From a virus, in the IMG/VR virus record IMGVR_UViG_3300020057_000117, positions 1 to 30,107 of that record: DNA of 30,107 nt. One strand, 5' to 3'. Shown piece by piece: positions 29,998 through 30,107 of the stretch. Within the stretch, counting starts at the first letter, position 1, and each line of letters opens with the position of its first letter. The notes beneath the pieces are model-generated. The model was not told where the DNA came from, did not search any database, and worked only from the letters and a program-made list of their open reading frames with translations. The translations under genes and the position numbers were made by a program.

Positions 29998-30001
29998 AAT
30001 A

Positions 30002-30107
30002 TTAATTCTTAATTATTAAATTATATGGGTAGCTTCCACGTCCATCTCCATCTCCATATCCATATCCATATCCATATCCATTCCCATCTCCATCTCCATA
30101 TCTATAT
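30002..30107 (-). CDS. Gly-Tyr/Asp/Asn repeat protein 4, cut by the window edge
   Basis: The C-terminal 34 residues are visible: Gly-X repeats, then DGRGSYPYNLIIKN and TAA. The end differs from copies 1-3 (GRGSYPYN instead of GRYPYN). The 5' part and any further copies lie to the right of the window. Confidence 0.5.
   Translation of the reverse strand, partial: YRYGDGDGNGYGYGYGYGDGDGRGSYPYNLIIKN

Larger units (their letters stand above)
29080..30107. repeat. Tandem array of hexamer-repeat genes
   Basis: At least four units of about 285-320 bp. Each has a constant A/T-rich junction (TTAATTCTTAATTATTAAAT) and a variable array of 6-bp words, CCATAT, CCATCT, CCATTT or CCATCC on the plus strand. 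The minus strand is purine-rich with many GG pairs, so two-tetrad G-quadruplexes or triplexes are possible. The strand asymmetry and the slippage-prone words make this a hypervariable minisatellite. Confidence 0.9.

Noticed and set aside
29080-30107. CRISPR array
   Set aside because: The repeats are hexamer words within coding-length units, not 25-40 bp repeats separated by unique spacers; the constant junctions are gene ends, not CRISPR repeats.

Overview
The window is part of the genome of a tailed double-stranded DNA bacteriophage, most likely a podovirus (short tail). It carries a P22-like packaging and head order: terminase small and large subunits, a large portal, scaffold, capsid, adaptor, internal virion proteins, tail nozzle, tail fibres/spike and lysis. 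I see no tape-measure, tail-tube, sheath, integrase or replication genes. The DNA is AT-rich. TGA, TAA and TAG all act as stops, and several genes overlap through ATGA or TAATG, so the genetic code looks standard. Most starts lack a Shine-Dalgarno sequence and have A/T-rich upstream regions. That suggests a host with SD-independent initiation, such as Bacteroidota, but the visible promoters are near-perfect TTGACA-N17-TATAAT, which is not the Bacteroidota consensus. The host stays open.

Layout. 1-2231: a leftward operon of seven or eight small unassigned proteins. 2232-3053: a symmetrical control region. Two outward-facing, nearly identical modules (consensus promoter, palindromic operator in the spacer, structured leader) flank the terminase small subunit gene. 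3054-4431: small rightward genes, interrupted by a minus-strand class I tRNA-like gene with anticodon CAG that sits inside a long inverted repeat. 4452-9711: terminase large subunit, three accessory genes and portal. 10021-10130: a promoter followed at once by a strong terminator-type hairpin. 10171-16290: scaffold, probable decoration protein, major capsid protein and several beta-rich structural proteins. 16292-21380: head-tail adaptor and three probable internal/ejection proteins. 21392-27099: tail nozzle, three paralogous small fibre-type proteins and a large tailspike. 27105-28621: lysis cassette (XhlA-like membrane protein, M23-type endolysin, holin-like protein). 28594-30107: a convergent leftward set made of a VRR-NUC nuclease preceded by at least four tandem genes of Gly-Tyr/Asp/Asn dipeptide repeats.

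How it fits together. P-left and P-right share an operator and a leader, so the small-gene operon and the packaging/structural operon should respond to the same signal. The best candidates for undescribed biology are the paired promoter-leader modules (compensatory base changes, possible leader peptide with an SD hidden in the stem), the tRNA-in-a-hairpin next to the terminase genes, and the repeat-gene array coupled to the nuclease. Functional names rest on motif recognition by eye; no database search was run.
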